Below, one piece after another: positions 30,583 to 40,412 of a stretch of 64,000 nt of DNA. Both the position numbers and the translations under genes were made by a program. The notes beneath the pieces are model-generated. The model was not told where the DNA came from and did no database searches. It worked only from the letters and a program-made list of their open reading frames with translations. Position 1 is the first letter of the stretch; every line of letters begins with the position of its first letter. The stretch spans positions 186,001-250,000 of the forward strand of contig CANXME010002278.1 of assembly GCA_948144175.1 (NCBI GenBank), read 5' to 3'. The stretch comes from Closterium sp. NIES-65. Lineage: Eukaryota > Streptophyta > Zygnematophyceae > Desmidiales > Closteriaceae.

Positions 30583-31293
30583 ATGATAGCATCACACAAC
30601 AAGCCAGACGTGATCCTTATAAAGCAGACGAAGTGGTCTAGCAAGTGGAGCGGCAAGATTGATTGGGAGCGTGTCATCCGCACCAGAAACTCACTTGCCA
30701 TCCCGAACCGACCGCGTGATGTTCTTCCACGTATCCACAAACTTAACCTTCAGGTTGGGGAGAGGGTGGATTTTTTTCAGCAGCAAGCCGAAATGCCCAT
30801 ACTGCGGGGAGATTGAGACACAGGACCACTGTCTTTTTTTGCTGCCCGATGATTCCCTGTGGTCTCGGACCTCCGACGCGCCCTGCGCATGCTCAATCCC
30901 ACAAGAACACATGCCATACTCGGTGATCTACTATTCCACGAAACTAGAACCACATCAGATTTTCCCAAAGCCACGCTGACGGCCATCAACTTCCACCAGC
31001 TATGGGTAGAACGCTGTGATGCAAGCTTCCGTGGGTAGAAGTTCAGGGCTCGGCGGGTACTCAGGAAAATTGGGACGGCTTTTCGGCTCCATGCGAGGGT
31101 GTACACGAGGGTGACAGGGGCAAAATGTGCGAAGCCAGGCAAGATGGGGAAGCTCAAAAGGGTCAGAGGGGTTTTCAAAGCAGAACAAAAAATGCTGATG
31201 AGGATGAGGGAGGTTGGCGACAAAAAGTGGAATTGGTCGGCCAGTTTCGCAGCAATCTGGAACAAGCCAAGGAGGGCATTCCTACCGCCCTAG
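30583..31293 (+). pseudogene. LINE reverse transcriptase C-terminal remnant
   Basis: This is the 3' end of a non-LTR retrotransposon ORF2. It reads KIDWERVIRTRNSLAIPNRP and LPRIHKLNLQVGERVDFF, then after a frame change KCPYCGEIETQDHCLF, the C-terminal zinc motif (C-x2-C then H and C) found after the reverse transcriptase in plant LINEs. Then TLTAINFHQLWVERCDASF, the usual tryptophan/arginine-rich block, a TAG, and a basic tail KCAKPGKMGKLKRVRGVF ending near 31293. The reverse transcriptase itself is missing, which is normal for a 5'-truncated LINE copy. It is dead. Confidence 0.7.
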
Positions 31294-31420
31294 TTGTCTC
31301 GCTGGGCAGCGTAAGGTGTCTGCCCTGACGCTCAGTTACGACTGCTATTGTTGTATGCATTGTCCTCTTTAATGCATACTACAATTACAAAAAAACAAAA
31401 AACAAAAACAAAAGAAAAAC
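31294..31420 (+). other. LINE 3' untranslated region with A-rich tail
   Basis: After the last coding block the sequence runs to AATTACAAAAAAACAAAAAACAAAAACAAAAG (about 31383-31414), an A-rich tract at the position expected for a LINE poly(A)-type tail. No target-site duplication was found because the 5' end is unclear. Confidence 0.5.
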
Positions 31421-31515
31421 ACTTGACTTTTTCATTCCTCGTGCAACCGTGCAAGTCACCAGCACACTCCTTACACTCCTTAACCTCCGCTATCCAAGAC
31501 ACCGCCTTCACATCA
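31421..31515. other. No gene recognised
   Basis: Short pyrimidine-rich spacer between the LINE tail and the 22-bp array. Confidence 0.3.
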
Positions 31516-31665
31516 GGCACCGCTCACTTCATTTCCCAGAACCACGCACTTGACTTTCCAGCACCACTCACTCGATTTTCCAGCACCATTCACTTGACTT
31601 CCCAGCACCACTCACTCGATTTCCCAGCACCACTCACATGATTTCCCAGCACCACTCACAGCAGT
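31516..31665. repeat. 22-bp tandem repeat, about 6-7 copies
   Basis: Unit CCAGCACCACTCACTCGATTTC with variants (CATTCACTTGACTTC, CACTCACATGATTTC). The last five units keep a 22-base phase. Confidence 0.85.
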
Positions 31666-33048
31666 GCAGCACGCAAAGCGTTGATCTCATGGGTGACCGC
31701 CTGCTGGGCATACGGGTGGGAAAAAAGGGGGAGTGGGACAAGAGGAGGAGTGGGGAGTCAGTTGAGTGTGCCTTCTTACTGCTCTGCCCTTGCCCTCTCT
31801 TCTCCTCTCCTGCTTTCTCTTCCCCTTCCTTCTCCTCCCCTTACCTCTCCTCCCCTCCCGTCTGCTCCCTTTGTTTCTCCTTGCATCCTTGCCCCTTCTC
31901 TCCTCACTTCTTCCTCCCCACCCGACTTGATTCCCATCCATCTCCCATGCAACTATGATCATCACCTGCTTAGCAAAGTAGGGCACGCCCAGGGCAGGGC
32001 ATGGAACCATCCAGGGCATGGAACCTTGTGCCAAGGCACACCTGCTCTAGGTCACATCCAGGGCAGGGCATGGAACCTTGTTTGTGCTAGCTGACTGGAG
32101 GAGGTGATGTGCAACGTGCATGACAGATGCCCTGGCCATGGCATGCTCCTTCAGGGTGTCAGCATGCGGTAGAGCCCTCTATACCATACGTCGACAAACA
32201 GGGAAGAGGGGGAGGTCGAGGTCGGGTGAGGGGGTGATGGCGGGAGAAACGAAGAGAGGGTAGCAGGGCAGGCAGGGCATAGTAAGTTAGAGCGCAGGCG
32301 AAACGGGCGTTGCTGGTGCCAGTTGCACCAAGCAGGCCCATGCAAATCTCGCTGCGAGTGTGCACGAATTCACTTCAAAGCTATGAACGGTTCCAATCGC
32401 TGAGGTGTTACCTGGCCAGGAGGCAATATCGAGCATTTGATGCACTCTCAAGCTTATGCGACTGAAGCAGGTCAGTCAGAGCAGCAGCTAGGTCGTGCCA
32501 CAGAGGCCAGTCATGGAAGCTGATATGCCAAGCTCGAGGCACTTTGGCCCATCCAAGGATGCCACTGCTGAAGCTGTCATGCATGTGAGTGAACATTGGA
32601 AGTTGGAACCAGCAATGAGCGAGGTGCGTTGCGTTGCAACTTGCGCCACGCCACACCACATTTTATATGGAGGCCTTGAGCCATGGCCAACAGCAGGCCC
32701 GAGTGGGAGTTGTGGCTTGAGTGGCTGACACCAAGCCAAGGCACATGAACTAGTAGCCACGCCAACCAAGACAGTGCCTCTTGCCTGTCGACCATCTGGC
32801 TGGGAAGGCCGGCATCACCAGTACCTGTGAGGTGCATGCCGATTGGTGATATGAGGAGACAGTCAGTGCGTCTGGCCTGGGGAGATAGCTTGACCTTTTC
32901 TGCTCCACACTGGCTCTCACGGAACTAAGGCAAGCTCTCTTAGATGCCTTGAATGGTTGCTAGGCCAGGCATGGTCCTCACCACACCCACCGCACACACA
33001 GATTAGTGTTGGCTGGCAGCAGGGAGCACACGTACCGCCTGCACTGGG
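31666..33048. other. No gene recognised; small repeats
   Basis: About 31790-31930 is a CTCCTTCC-type pyrimidine tract. About 31985-32080 repeats CCAGGGCAGGGCATGGAACC two to three times. The rest has open frames on both strands without family motifs. Confidence 0.45.
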
Positions 33049-33098
33049 CCCTGGGTAATGCCCTGGGTCATGCCCTGGGTCGTGCCCCGGGTAATGCT
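33049..33098. repeat. 12-bp tandem repeat, four copies
   Basis: TGCCCTGGGTAA, TGCCCTGGGTCA, TGCCCTGGGTCG and TGCCCCGGGTAA-type units in 12-base phase. Confidence 0.75.
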
Positions 33099-35154
33099 CC
33101 ACACTGCGTTGCCCTGATGGTGCGCCCCGTAGTCTCCACTCCAGTCCAGTCCACGGCTAGCAAGGGATAGGGTGAGAATGGCTAGCCAGGGAGGGACGCG
33201 CAGCACAGGTGTGGTCATTGCCCACGTATGGGATTCTGGCTCACAGCTTAGCTATTGGCAATGGAGGAATGAACCAGTCAGCGGATCAATTGCTGCGGTA
33301 GTGGCATCCAAAGTAGCGATTCAACTTGCTGTTACGCCATATTGTTGACTGTGCTATACCACTGGAGCCGGCTTCCTTCTCCTGCATCCAGCTGTCAGTG
33401 CGCAGCTTATCCCAAGTCATCCGTTGCAGTCAGCAGTTTGGGCAAGGCCATAGAAGCTGTCAACGCGTCATAGAGCAGGGGGCTGCGGCTGTGGTTGTGG
33501 TTGTGGCTCAGCAGGAGGCAGCCATATTGGACGCCTTGGCAAGGGACAGAGCCATGGCTTAGAGTGCGGTGTGCTCATGGGGTTCATACCTGCCATTGGA
33601 CGACAGCCTAGGGTATGCACAGCAACAGGTAGCGTTGGGTATGGGCAGCACCGGTGGGCCCATGATCGGCCCGCATCACCGAGTCTTGGAGTTTGGCACA
33701 TGAAGGTTGGCGTCTGGACGCACAACCGTGCCATGGATGCTGCAGTCATCAATAGCCACTGCTGCCTGGGTTCCATGTATTGTGACCGCGCAATGGAAGC
33801 CATGAGGAGGCTGGTAGTCGTTGAACCGCCATCCACAAGCAGTGGCAAGTGCATCTGCATGGTCAACGAGCAAACATGCAGGTCAACTGCAGCTAATGGG
33901 CAGGTATGCATTGATTTGCATGTCCCTGAGCCAATCCATCCAGTCCAGGGTGGCTACTTGCTGGTCCGCCCCTGCACGCCTCGCCCCCCTTGGAGCCCCT
34001 GGCTCGCAGACTCCCCCCTTCCCTCTCTCCTGCCCTTCCCCACCCCTCCGCATGCCCTTTCTCCTTTAATCCGCTCTCTTGCTCCGCCCCCTGCTCCCCT
34101 TTCTCCCATTTCTCCCCACGTTTCCGCCACACCCACACCACGCGCGGCCATATCCCCCCTTTCCCCTCCCCTCTCTGCGCCTCCCCTCCCCGTTCCGCCT
34201 CTCCTTCTTTGTCCACACTTCCGCCAATCTTCACTCTCTGGCGCGCACACCAATCCGCGTGACCTCTTGAGGAGGCAGCGGAAGGGGCTCGCGCGCAGAG
34301 GTGGTGGCGCCAGCGCGGCGCTGGTGGCGGCGGAGAGGGAATGATCCAGGCCCGGCGCAACTAGCGTGGGTTTCCACCACCTCTTCATACCGCCGATACT
34401 GCCGCCGCCACCACTGCCTCTTCAGCCTTTGCTGTTCGCAGCGGCGCGCGAGTGCTTGCCCTACGCGCCATTGCCCCTCCGCCATTTGTCCGCGCGCCTC
34501 TGCCGCGGCTCTCCACCATTGCGAATTGAAATGAGTCGCTCTCGCCGTCCACAGTCCCTCGCTCGTTGTCCACTGTCTCTTGCTCGTCACCTACTATCGC
34601 TTTTGTCAACTACTATCTCGCCTACTGACGCTCACTCGACGCCTACTAGCACTCGCTCATCGCCTACTGACCATCGCTCGTTGCCTACTGTCTTTCGTCC
34701 GTCACCTACTATCGCTCTCGTCGTCTACTATCTCTAGCTCGTCGCCTGCTGTCTACCTTTTTCTCCGTCGATTGTCGCTATTTCGTCGCCATCTGTCGCT
34801 GAATCGTCGCCCAGTTTGTCGTTTTGGTGCGACCACTATCGACCACTATCTGACGCCCCTACCAGCTCTCACTTCTTGAATGCAACGCGGCTCCTATGAG
34901 TCCAGCCTAGCTAGCAGCCTATTTTCGACCAAATGGATGTGATTTGTTATGAGTGGGCGTGTTAAGAAAAGAGCTGAAACGCACGAAATAATGAAGGTGA
35001 AAAGAGCTGCTGAATGGCCAATGATTGTTCCAAACCCTATTATATAGGCAGAGTCAAGCTAGGCAAGGAAAACGGGTTAGCTAGGTTCGGAGGTGTGGCG
35101 AAAGGTGCTGTAGCAACTCGGGAGAGGTTCGGAGCGAGTTTTTAGGCTGAACGT
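33099..35154. other. No gene recognised; degenerate ~20-bp repeats at 34550-34830
   Basis: The longest plus-strand frame (33571-34344, 257 codons) shows no domain and becomes Pro/Leu-rich in a pyrimidine tract, so I do not call it. About 34550-34830 is made of diverged TCGCTCGTCGCCTACTGTC units. From 34900 to 35154 nothing is recognisable. Element K begins at its end. Confidence 0.45.
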
Positions 35155-36130
35155 CTCACCAGGTTGCCGCGTCTCCCCAGATAGCTGTGTCTGGTCCAGT
35201 TGCTGCGTCTTGCTCCTGCCGGTCACTTACCCACCCCACCATTCTGTGGCACCACCGGATGGGGCAACCGTACATTCCTCATCCGCGCGCAATGTATAGA
35301 CAGCGTATTGTCTTAGGCCTTCCGCGATTCTTGCTGTTGCTGCTGCCTTTGCTTGCCCCACCCTGCGGTCCCTGCGTCGAGGGTAGGCTGCGCACCACCC
35401 CTCACTCCTCCTCCCTTTGTCCGGCCACCGAGCCCTTCGAGACTCTCCACTCGGACGTCTGGGGCCCCGCCTCTTGCCCTGGCCCTGAGCGAGAGATCTT
35501 CTTTCTGATGGTCGTTGACGACTACTCTTGCTACACAACAGTGTTCCCCCTAGCGAGGAAGTCTCAGATGACTTCTACACTGATTCGGTGGTTACTTACC
35601 TCCGAGGACACTCGTGGTCGTCGTGTTAGCTGACTTTACTCTAACCGCGGGGGTGAGTCTCGCTCCGGCATTCTCGTTGGATTCTATCGCCAGCAGAGCA
35701 TCCGTCAGTCCTCACAGCAGAATGGGGTTGCTAAGCGCTGCATAGGCTTGGTCATGGAGATCCCCCACACCTCCATGACTCACGCCCATACCCCCCGTGG
35801 CCCTATGCGGTTCGGTATAACACTCACCAGCTGAACCTCTGGCCGCGTGTCTCTCGGCCAGGGGTTTCACCGACCAATCTTTGGACCGGGTCCCCTGGTG
35901 TTGCATCGCGTTTCCGTGTCTGGGGCTGCTTGGCACTTGTTCGCGACACCTCTGCGGACAAGATCTCGCCTCGTGCCGTTCCCCGTGTCTTCCTCTGACT
36001 TCACCTTTTACCACCCTCTCCTTCACCGGTTCTTTGACTTCCGTGACTTCACCTTTGACGAGTCAGTCCCCTACTACGCCAGGTACCCTTACCTCTATCC
36101 CCTGCTACGAGCATACTTGTGCGTGGTCCT
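35155..36130 (+). pseudogene. Copia integrase (element K), catalytic residues lost
   Basis: The 5'-most surviving part of K. It reads PTILWHHRMGQPYIPHPR (zinc domain, H-H present), CGPCVEGRLRTTPHSS, TLHSDVWGPASCPGPE with the first catalytic aspartate, then VVDDYSCYTTVFPLARK. The second aspartate block is YSNRGGES where G has HSDRGGEF, and the glutamate block is QQNGVAKR where others have QQNGVAER, so both are substituted. Frames change at about 35635 and 35840. The end reads RVSVSGAAWHLF, then FYHPLLHRFFDFRDFTFDES. The same C-terminal part is repeated in L at 39600. Confidence 0.85.
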
Positions 36131-36489
36131 AGTTCTTGGGGTGCTGGAGTTGGAGCTGAGCCCGTGACTACATGCAACTCTAGTCTTCGGGGAGCTAGTG
36201 TTAGTGGAGCTATCCCTGGGGGTTCTATGACTGGGGGTGCACCCTCAACTGGCTCTGGAGAGCCTAGGATGGACCCTGTTACTTCTAATGGTACTGACTC
36301 TGGGGGTGGTGCGACTGGTGCTTTGGAGAGCGGTCCTTGGGCTACCACCGCTTCGGACACTACTCCTTCCCCCCACCCGTACCAGGCCCGTGTTCGCCGT
36401 GCCCGTGAGGAGCAACTAGAGTTGGAGCGAGAGGAGATAGAGGTGGAGTGGCGGCAGCTGGAGCTACAGCGGCTGGAGGAGGAGGAGGA

Positions 36490-36506
36490 GCAGCAGCAGC
36501 AGTAGT

Positions 36507-36544
<38 letters not shown>

Positions 36545-36630
36545 CCGCAGTAGCAGCAGGAGGAGCCGCAGCAGCAGCTGGAGCTGCCGACGGAGGAGCA
36601 GCCGCAGAAGCAACTGGAGTTGCAACAGCT
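36490..36630 (+). repeat. CAG/CAGCAGGAGCCG trinucleotide tract
   Basis: A CAG array with TAG interruptions, followed by CAGGAGCCGCAG units. The parallel tract in L is at 40196-40370. Confidence 0.85.
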
Positions 36631-36861
36631 GTCAGAATCTTAGCTTGGCTAAGGAGCCATAGCTAGTGAGAAGTTCGAGTGAGTTTGAGTTAGGAGAGTC
36701 GAGAAAGTTGAAAAGAGAAGAGGAGGCGTTTCACTATAGAGCGAGCAGTACATATAGGCAAGATGAAAGGTGCACCACCAAAACAGAACATTATATAACT
36801 ACACTAGTCTACACTACAGGCAATTACAAAACAATATATAGATTTATATATTATTCTGACA
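36630..36861. repeat. Solo LTR (232 bp) in the K linker
   Basis: Runs TGTCAGAATCTTAG to TTATTCTGACA with short inverted ends, flanked by ACAGC (36625-36629 and 36862-36866). The matching place in L (about 40347) reads GTTGCAACAGCCGCAGCAGCC without interruption, which is the empty site. No internal sequence remains. Its LTR differs from the main Copia LTR family here. A MITE with a 5-bp duplication is a less likely alternative. Confidence 0.85.
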
Positions 36862-37612
36862 ACAGCCGCAGCAGCCAGAGCTGCAGCAGCAGCCCTCACC
36901 TCCTCCTCCTGTATCTAGTTTTTGGGCCATTGGTCTCCCCTCTCGCTCTCCCTCCTCCTCCCCCTCTCCTCTTGTCTTTGGCCCTCCGCTTCCTCCTCCT
37001 GATCCCTCCCCAGCTTTTTTCCCTCCTTCTCTACCTCTGTTAACCCCTCCTCTTTCTCAGCCTTGGCCTTCTCGTCGCTCTCCTCGTACTCGTCCCTCGT
37101 CCCGTGTTCCCTTCACTGACCTTCGTACTCCCTTGCTTCGTTCTAATCCACGTCGTTTGTCTTCGTCTCTGCTTCCTTCTCCTCCTAAGTCTGCTCTCAC
37201 GCCTTCCCTCTCTACTCCTGTCACTAACTACTACCGCACGTACCGTCCTGTTCTCTCTCGTGTTTTCGCCTCTCTTGTTACCGACCCTCGTGCGTCTCTG
37301 TCCTCTGTCTCCGCCCTTACTGCCGCTGTCACTGCGTTTGCCTCTTCTTGCTGCCTTGACTACCCCACCAGTCTTGAGGCTGCTCCTCCTACCAGTCCTC
37401 TGGCCGCCGGGGGTGAGTCTGCCCTTGGCTATGACGCCCTAGAGGACAGCCAGTTTGAGCTAGAGTTCCTGGCAGCCGCTTCCCCTCATCTTTGTGCCAT
37501 GCTGCTCGCCCCTAAGAAAGACCCCAACGCCCTTGACATACCGACTCCTCGCACTTACGCTGAGGCACTGACAGGGCCTGGGACCTCTCCTCGCTGCCAT
37601 GGACTCAGAGAT

Positions 37613-38487
37613 GGGTGGATCTTCAGGGTGAAGCGGCCACCGGAATCTCCTCCGGTCTTCAAGGCACGCTATGTGGCCAAAGGTGTCAATCAGCGCGAGG
37701 GAGTTGACTTCTTTCAGACCTTCGCGCCTACCCCGAGATGACCACTCTTCGGATGTTACTGCACGTAGCAGCACAGAGAGACTTTGAGTTACACTCTCTT
37801 GACTTATCCACTACTTCCCTTCAGGGTAGTCTACACGAGGAGGTCTGGTTGCGTCGTCCCTCTGCCTTCACTTGCACTTTCCCTCCTGGGACCCAGTGGA
37901 GGCTTAGGCGACTGGTCTACAGTCTCCGTCAGGCTCCTCGTCAGTGGCACGACACCCTTCGCTCTACCCTTTCTGAACTTGGTTTCCAGACGTCTTCTGC
38001 CGACTCGTTCCTGTTCGTTCCTCATGTCACCACACCGTTCTTTGTACTAGTCTATGTCGACGACCTGGTTTTTGCCACTGCTAACAGGGTTGCTTTGGCT
38101 AACGTGAAGCGCGAACTGCAGAAGAGACACACGTGCATTGACCTTGGTGAGCTGCGCCACTATCTTGACCTGCAGATCACCAAGGACAGAGCTGCTCGCA
38201 CCATTACACTTTGACAGTCACACATGGTGCAGCACGTCCTTCAGTGGTTCGAGCTTCAGCACTCCACAGTACAGCGCACACCTCTTGCTGTTGACCACAG
38301 ACTCACTGGACCCTTTCCTGACGAGCCGTTTGAGCCTAGTGGTCCCTATGCAGAGCTTGTGGGCTGCCTCATGTACCTGATGACTTGTACTCGCCCGAAC
38401 CTCGCCTTCCCTCTCAGCATCCTTGCTCGCTTTGTTGCGCCAGAGAGACACCGTCCTATTCACTGGACTGCTGCTGTGAGGGTGGCA
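37613..38487 (+). pseudogene. Copia reverse transcriptase and RNase H start (element K)
   Basis: It starts with DGWIFRVKRPPESPPVFKAR (a short deletion precedes it), KGVNQREGVDFFQTF, then after a frame change at about 37738 TTLRMLLHVAAQRDFELHSL, LQGSLHEEVWLRRP, SLRQAPRQWHDTL and VLVYVDDLVFATAN with intact YVDD. Then KRHTCIDLGELRHYL, a TGA in ITL-QSHMV, GCLMYLMTCTRPNLAFPL and RHRPIHWTAAVRVA. It ends at 38487, where the LTR of L begins. RNase H is absent to the right, because L's own 3' part has also been rearranged. Confidence 0.88.
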
Positions 38488-38612
38488 TGTCAAACTCATA
38501 TACTATAGTCTATGTAGGCTGTAGTGGGGTAGACAATATGGGGTACAAAATTTCTAGGTTTTCCTACTTGTACCCACCTCTTTCCTAGTTCATTCATTCC
38601 TCAATTCTCACA
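38488..38612 (+). repeat. Copia 5' LTR (element L, 125 bp)
   Basis: TGTCAAACTCATATAC to CAATTCTCACA. Same length as the LTR of G. Confidence 0.88.
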
Positions 38613-38624
38613 TGGTATCAGAGC
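38613..38624 (+). promoter_or_regulatory. Primer-binding site of L (tRNA-iMet)
   Basis: TGGTATCAGAGC directly after the LTR end CTCACA. Confidence 0.85.
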
Positions 38625-39459
38625 AGGTTCCCTAGTGGGAACTTCCTAGGGCCCACCACTGAACATCAATTTCTTCCTGCCCTGAGATCGAGTCGCCCCT
38701 GACCGAGGCGCGCCTTGTGTGCCGCCCTCCCCTTAGCCACCCGTCGCGCCGCCCTTAGCGGCCCCCCCTCTCTCACGGCCCCTCGCGACCCCGTCGCCGC
38801 CCCCTTGCGGCCGCGTCGCCGCCCTCTAGCGGCCCCCAATGCCGCCCTCTTGGGGCCTCGTTGCCGCCCTCTCGCGGCCCCGTCGCCCCCCCCCCCCCCC
38901 CCCCCCCCCTCTCTTGCAGCCCCGTCGCCGCCCTCTTCTGGCCCCGTCGCCGCCCCTAGCGGCCTCGTCGCGGCCCCTCGTGGCCCCTCTCACGGCCCCT
39001 CGCGACCCCGCGGCCCCTTCCCAGCCGCCGCCGCCCCTGCCCCGGCCGCCACAGCCACCGCCGCCGCCGCCGCCCCTGCCCCGGCCGCAGCAGCCGCCGC
39101 CACCACTGAGAGCAGCAGCCGCCCCCGCCGACAGCAGCAGCCGCCGCCGCCGCCGACACCAGCAGTCGCCGCCGCCGCTGCCGTGTTAGCCGCCGCCGCC
39201 CCTGCCAGCCGCGGCACCCTGGACCCTGGAGCAGCCGCCGCTGCTGCAGCTGCCCCTGGCCCCTGGAACAGCCGCCCCTGGCCTCTCGAGCAGCAGTCCC
39301 TGCAGCAGCCGCGGAGCCCTCGCCTTGCGGTGGTAGCGGCCCCACCATTGCCGCTGTCGTACTCCTGCCCTTCTTGCCACTGGTGAGCTCTGCTGTTACT
39401 GCTGTTACTGCTGCTCTTGCTACTACTGCTCTTTCTACTGCTCCTGGCGTGGCCAGATG
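38625..39459 (+). repeat. GC-rich leader of L, with C24 run
   Basis: Simple-sequence leader like that of G. An uninterrupted run of 24 C lies at 38886-38909, then GCCGCC and CCGCCGCCGCCGACAGC-type units. A splice-donor-like CTG/GTGAGC is at 39380-39388. The Gag ATG and core that follow the donor in M and G are missing here. Instead, about 80 bases later, comes the Gag tail. Confidence 0.75.
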
Positions 39460-40229
39460 CAGCTCCAGCGCCGTCCGCGTGAGTCCCTCGCCCCCCATGA
39501 GCTTCGTGAGTGGTACGCTAGTTGGGGTTGTAGGGGCAGCCGCACTGCTACTGCTGCCACTGCGGCTACCACTGCTCCTCCTGCCCCAGGCGGTGGCTAG
39601 ATGCATCGCGTTTCCGTGTCTGGGGCTGCTTGGCACTTGTTCGCGACACCTCTGCGGACAAGATCTTGCCTCGCGCCGTTCCCTGTGTCTTCCTTGGTTT
39701 CCCAGAGGACTCCTCTGACTTCACCTTTTACCACCCTCTCCTTCACCAGTTCTTTGACTTCCGTGACTTCACCTTTGACGAGTCAGTCCCCTACTACGCC
39801 AGATACCCTGACCTCTGTCCCCTACTACGAGCATACCTGTGCGTGGTCCTAGTTCTTGGGGTGCTGGAGTTGGAGCTGAGCCCGTGACTACATGCAACTC
39901 TAGTCTTCGGGGAGCTAGTGTTAGTGGAGTTATCCCTGGGGGCTCTATGACTGGGGGTGCACCCTCAACTGGCTCTGGAGAGCCTAGGATGGACCCTGTT
40001 ACTTCTAATGGTGCTGACTCTGGGGGTGGTGCGACTGGTGCTTTGGAGAGCGGTCCTTGGGCTACCACCGCTTCGGACACTACTCCTTCCCCCCACCCGT
40101 ACCAGGCCCGTGTTCGCCGTGCCCGAGAGGAGCAACTGGAGTTGCAGCGAGAGGAGATAGAGGTGGAGTGGCGGCAGCTGGAGCTACAGAGCCTGGAGGA
40201 GGAGGAGGAGGAGCCGCAGCAGCAGTAGT

Positions 40230-40264
<35 letters not shown>

Positions 40265-40412
40265 CCGCAGTAGCAGCAGCAGGAGCCGCAGCAGCAGTCG
40301 GAGCCCGCGACGGAGGAGCAACCGCAGAAGCAACTGGAGTTGCAACAGCCGCAGCAGCCAGAGCCGCAGCAGCAGCCCTCACCTCCTCCTCCTGTATCTA
40401 GTTTTTGGGCCA
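39460..40412 (+). pseudogene. Copia Gag tail, integrase end and poly-Q linker (element L)
   Basis: It reads QMQLQRRPRESLAPHELREW, the Gag tail, then after about 60 bases jumps to RVSVSGAAWHLF and FFDFRDFTFDESVPYYARY, the end of integrase, as at 35900 in K. Protease and most of integrase are absent. From 39839 to 40412 it is nearly identical to the K linker: TTCNSSLRGASVSGVIPGG, REEIEVEWRQLELQ, then EEEEEPQQQ, TAG codons and CAG repeats. It has no solo LTR, so it serves as the empty site for 36630-36861. Confidence 0.8.

Larger units (their letters stand above)
36131..37612 (+). pseudogene. Copia pol linker with poly-Q tract (element K)
   Basis: A linker of another type than in G or B. It reads GAEPVTTCNSSLRGASVSG, YQARVRRAREEQLELEREEI, then EEEEQQQQ, two TAG codons, and a run of CAG codons to about 36545, then PQQQLELPTEEQPQKQLEL. 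A solo LTR interrupts it at 36630-36861. Beyond, it is Pro/Ser-rich (SFWAIGLPSRSPSSSP), then VTNYYRTYRPVLSRVFASL and LDIPTPRTYAE, which matches the block before reverse transcriptase in the other copies. The charged, Gln-rich segment could form a coiled coil. Confidence 0.75.

Noticed and set aside
29241-31665. CRISPR array in the tandem-repeat regions
   Set aside because: Units are contiguous with no unique spacers, and the context is eukaryotic.
33571-34344. 257-codon plus-strand frame
   Set aside because: No recognisable domain; the second half is a Pro/Leu/Ser pyrimidine tract, and minus-strand frames are equally open.
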